NCBI GenBank assembly: GCA_963827315.1
Contig: CAWHAL010000004.1
Location: 372,001-436,000 of the forward strand
Direction: 5' to 3'
Length of the DNA stretch: 64,000 nucleotides
Origin: CAVXEF01 sp963827315
GTDB lineage: Bacteria; Planctomycetota; Phycisphaerae; Sedimentisphaerales; Anaerobacaceae
The translations under genes were made by a program, and so were the position numbers. Under the pieces are notes generated by a model. The model was not told where the DNA came from and searched no databases. It worked only from the letters and a program-made list of their open reading frames with translations. Shown here one piece after another: positions 61,620 to 64,000 of the stretch. Position 1 is the stretch's first letter; the number at the start of each line of letters is the position of its first letter.

Positions 61620-64000
61620 TTATTCTGTAATAATCGGAGGTTGTTCCGGGACAGGCTGTGTATACGGTCTGTTTTCTCTGTACGACCGCAGCCGAGCTTG
61701 AATCTCTTCCATAAGTTCCTCGTGGCCTAAAGATTGGGCCAACACCAGAGCTTTTTCAGCGGCAGAGACGGCTTGGGAAAACTTTCCTGCTGCAGCATAT
61801 TCGGCGGCCAAGGAAGCCAGTAGAAAAGGATTTTGGAAGTTGGTAATTTTACAAGATAATTCTGCGAGATGAATTGCTTTTTCAGAATCGCTCTGCTTGG
61901 CCAGAGCGTGTATGATGTTACGGTAAGCGTCGGTAAAGTTGGGCTCGATTCTCACCGCCTGGGCAAAATGTGTAACTGCTTCGGTCATGTCGTCCTGCGC
62001 AGCGTATGCAACACCCAAATCATTGTGCACAACCTGGTCGTCGGGTGTTACCTGAAGAACTTTCTGATACTCCTCGACAGCATCCCCGAACTTACCCTGG
62101 AGGACCAAAGAATATGCTAAGTTTCTGTGTGCGACGATGAGGTCAGGTCTAAGACGCAATGCTTCTTTGAGGTGCATAATACCTTCGTTGGGCTTACCTT
62201 GCTTACAGAGGGCTACACCGAGGTTGGCGTGAACATCAGCCGCGTCAGGGTTAATATCCAGCGACTTTGAATAACTCGCTATAGCTTCATCCAGCATACC
62301 TTTTGCAGAGTAAAGAACTGCCAGATAAAAATAGGAAAGCGCTTTGTCCGGCATAAGGTCGATATTGTCTTCTAAGGTTTTTATCTGAATTGAATTACAT
62401 CTTCTCGACATCTCATCGTTGTTGAGAGAGGAAGGTTCTACCGGATTCTTGGCACAATATGCTTCCAACAACTCAAAAAAACGCTCTCTCTGGGTTGGCG
62501 TTGCCTTTGATAAATCGACCATATCACCAAACGGCGCATAGACTGAAAAAGCGTAGGCTGCAAAATCAATCTGGGCATTAACATCTGTTGTAATCTCTCG
62601 AATTATATCTGCTGTTGCGGGACTTAACCATTGTCGAGATTGAATGTTTTCCTTTATCGTTGGGGCACTTGTGTACATAAGTTTCGGAGCGGCAAACTCA
62701 AGCCGAGGCCAATTATCCGTATTTGTGGGTCCACGACCGAAAAGTCCTTGAAGGTCTTCAGATACAATAAGTCTGTAAAACAATCGGGGGTCCGACAGGT
62801 TTATATTTTTTGATTTTTGAGCGTAGCGGATGTTTCGCTTTGCGTTATCCAGCATCAGGTTGTTTTTGCCTTTAAAGCCCACAAACAGGTAATCGTTGCC
62901 CGTGCCGGAAGGTTCGGTCGAGGCCAAAAGACTGTTCGGAAAAACCTCCACAAAAGTTCGGCCGACAATGGCAAATGTGGACCAATCCATCTCATAAGAA
63001 TGAAAGAACTGAACAAATATGCCGTCTTCGTTAAGTCTTTCTTTGGCTAAAGCAGAAAACTCACGGGTAAACAAAGTGGCCAGGCCGGCCATCCACGGAT
63101 TGGATGGTTCGGATATAATCACATCGTACTTTTGTTTTGTCAGTTGAAGATGTGCTCGCCCATCCTGTATAATGAGATTCGTTCTGGGGTTCGAAAGTAC
63201 GCTATTGTTCCACGGGCGAAAAAATTCGCTTCCAGCCACGACCTGCTTATTAATATCGATGACGTCAAGTCGCTCGATAGGATAATATAGTACCTCACCA
63301 GCGGTGATACCGCTTGCCAGCCCCACTACCATAACCTTCTTCGGATTTGGATGAAAAAGCATGGGAAAGTGTGCCAACAGCGTTTCGGTCTTCATATCTA
63401 ATCGTGACGAAGCATCTGGTTTTCCGCTGTTTACCATTGAGTAATAGACCTCGCCCAGCGGATTTACATATTTCAGGACCGTGGTAAAACCGCCGATACC
63501 ATCCCCGTAGTATACCAGTTTACCTTTCTCGGACTTGGACAGTATTTCCGACCCATGCAAGAGGGTTTCAAGCCAGCCGTAGCTTTTGGGGTCTATGAGG
63601 TCTACTTTGAGTTCATCGAAGCGATGATATTTACCTTTCGCCAGCAAAAGGTGGTTCCACATCGGCAAGTGAAAGCAAAGAAATAAACCGGTTAAAGCCG
63701 CTGCTGATAAGGAAACCCACTTCAATATGTTTTCTTTGTTCCTGATAAGGATAAACGTTGCGATAACTAGCGATGTTAGAATTTGCAGACCTATGACAAC
63801 ACTCAAAGCCTTTTCTTTACCAAGCAATGGTATCAATAAGAAGCCTGCGCAAAAAGAGCCTGATACTGCACCTATGGTGTTAATCGAGTATGCAAGGCCA
63901 ATAGACCTGCCTATTCTTGCCAGAGATTGCGTGTAGATTTTCCCAACCAAAGGGAACGTGGCACCAAGACAAAGTGTCGGCAGGAACATAAAGGCAAATA
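61620..64000 (-). CDS. second membrane spermidine synthase-like/TPR protein, partial at right edge
   Basis: The frame is open to the window end. The first complete residues (FAFMFLPTLCLGATFPLVGKIYTQS) correspond to the second membrane half of the downstream paralog, so about 370 N-terminal residues lie outside. It contains the last membrane helices, the SpeE-like domain (VMVVGLASGITAGEVLYYPIERLDVIDINKQVV, DVIISEPSNPWMAGLATLFT) and a TPR region of about six units, ending RSYRENRPYTQPVPEQPP, nearly identical to the paralog's end. An internal Met (63989) is not the real start because the preceding codons continue the conserved sequence. The tandem arrangement points to a local duplication. Confidence 0.87.
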   Translation of the reverse strand, partial: FAFMFLPTLCLGATFPLVGKIYTQSLARIGRSIGLAYSINTIGAVSGSFCAGFLLIPLLGKEKALSVVIGLQILTSLVIATFILIRNKENILKWVSLSAAALTGLFLCFHLPMWNHLLLAKGKYHRFDELKVDLIDPKSYGWLETLLHGSEILSKSEKGKLVYYGDGIGGFTTVLKYVNPLGEVYYSMVNSGKPDASSRLDMKTETLLAHFPMLFHPNPKKVMVVGLASGITAGEVLYYPIERLDVIDINKQVVAGSEFFRPWNNSVLSNPRTNLIIQDGRAHLQLTKQKYDVIISEPSNPWMAGLATLFTREFSALAKERLNEDGIFVQFFHSYEMDWSTFAIVGRTFVEVFPNSLLASTEPSGTGNDYLFVGFKGKNNLMLDNAKRNIRYAQKSKNINLSDPRLFYRLIVSEDLQGLFGRGPTNTDNWPRLEFAAPKLMYTSAPTIKENIQSRQWLSPATADIIREITTDVNAQIDFAAYAFSVYAPFGDMVDLSKATPTQRERFFELLEAYCAKNPVEPSSLNNDEMSRRCNSIQIKTLEDNIDLMPDKALSYFYLAVLYSAKGMLDEAIASYSKSLDINPDAADVHANLGVALCKQGKPNEGIMHLKEALRLRPDLIVAHRNLAYSLVLQGKFGDAVEEYQKVLQVTPDDQVVHNDLGVAYAAQDDMTEAVTHFAQAVRIEPNFTDAYRNIIHALAKQSDSEKAIHLAELSCKITNFQNPFLLASLAAEYAAAGKFSQAVSAAEKALVLAQSLGHEELMEEIQARLRSYRENRPYTQPVPEQPPIITE

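Overview
The window looks like a chromosomal contig from a Gram-negative-type bacterium of the Planctomycetota, most likely class Phycisphaerae (Sedimentisphaerales-like). The clues are a secreted pectinesterase ending in the dockerin-like tail (DFDGDCQVNFPDYAIFADAW) common in that group, a Kdo transferase, membrane spermidine-synthase/TPR fusions, and many AT-rich palindromic spacers. The taxonomic call is inference; no rRNA is present.

Layout. 1-1175: start of a Kdo transferase gene (minus strand, runs off the left edge). 1360-1433: tRNA-Arg(CCG). 1449-21477: nitrogen block. A NifA-like sigma54 activator and a KaiC-like/PPDK_N protein are coupled on the minus strand. Divergent from them, behind an excellent sigma54 promoter, lies amt-glnK-glnA-gltB-gltD-nadE-carB-carA. 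The products import ammonium, fix it into glutamine and glutamate, and then spend glutamine on NAD and carbamoyl phosphate. The block is followed at 21590-21631 by a 42-bp near-copy of the 3' part of the tRNA-Arg gene, the arrangement left by tRNA-targeted integration. 21664-22623: divergent RNase HII-like protein. 22652-27689: two secreted pectin-degrading proteins. 27802-31569: alcohol dehydrogenase, macrodomain protein, MiaB and a methyltransferase. 31778-34480: P-type Ca2+-ATPase. 34484-37808: a TIR/deoxyribosyltransferase-like gene flanked by a relic and an intact copy of a radical SAM gene, then a YbaK-type deacylase. 38166-42281: DEAD-box helicase (one-base frameshift), LepA, and an RluA-type pseudouridine synthase. 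42383-44327: small genes, two of which share a repeated promoter/5' leader. 44566-45972: fucose isomerase-like protein. 46058-57585: efflux super-cluster on the minus strand: TetR/CecR regulator, MacA, MacB ATPase, two duplicated permeases, TolC-like protein, RND adaptor and RND pump (frameshifted). 57850-57924: tRNA-Pro(GGG). 58029-64000: two tandem spermidine-synthase/TPR fusion genes, the second running off the right edge.

The points that most deserve follow-up are the shared structured leader upstream of 43121 and 44327, the degenerate KaiC/PPDK_N protein coupled to the NifA-like activator, the tRNA-bounded nitrogen block, and the tandem permease duplication that carried along a relic of the ATPase tail. 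No CRISPR array, rRNA operon, insertion sequence, transposase or integrase is visible.
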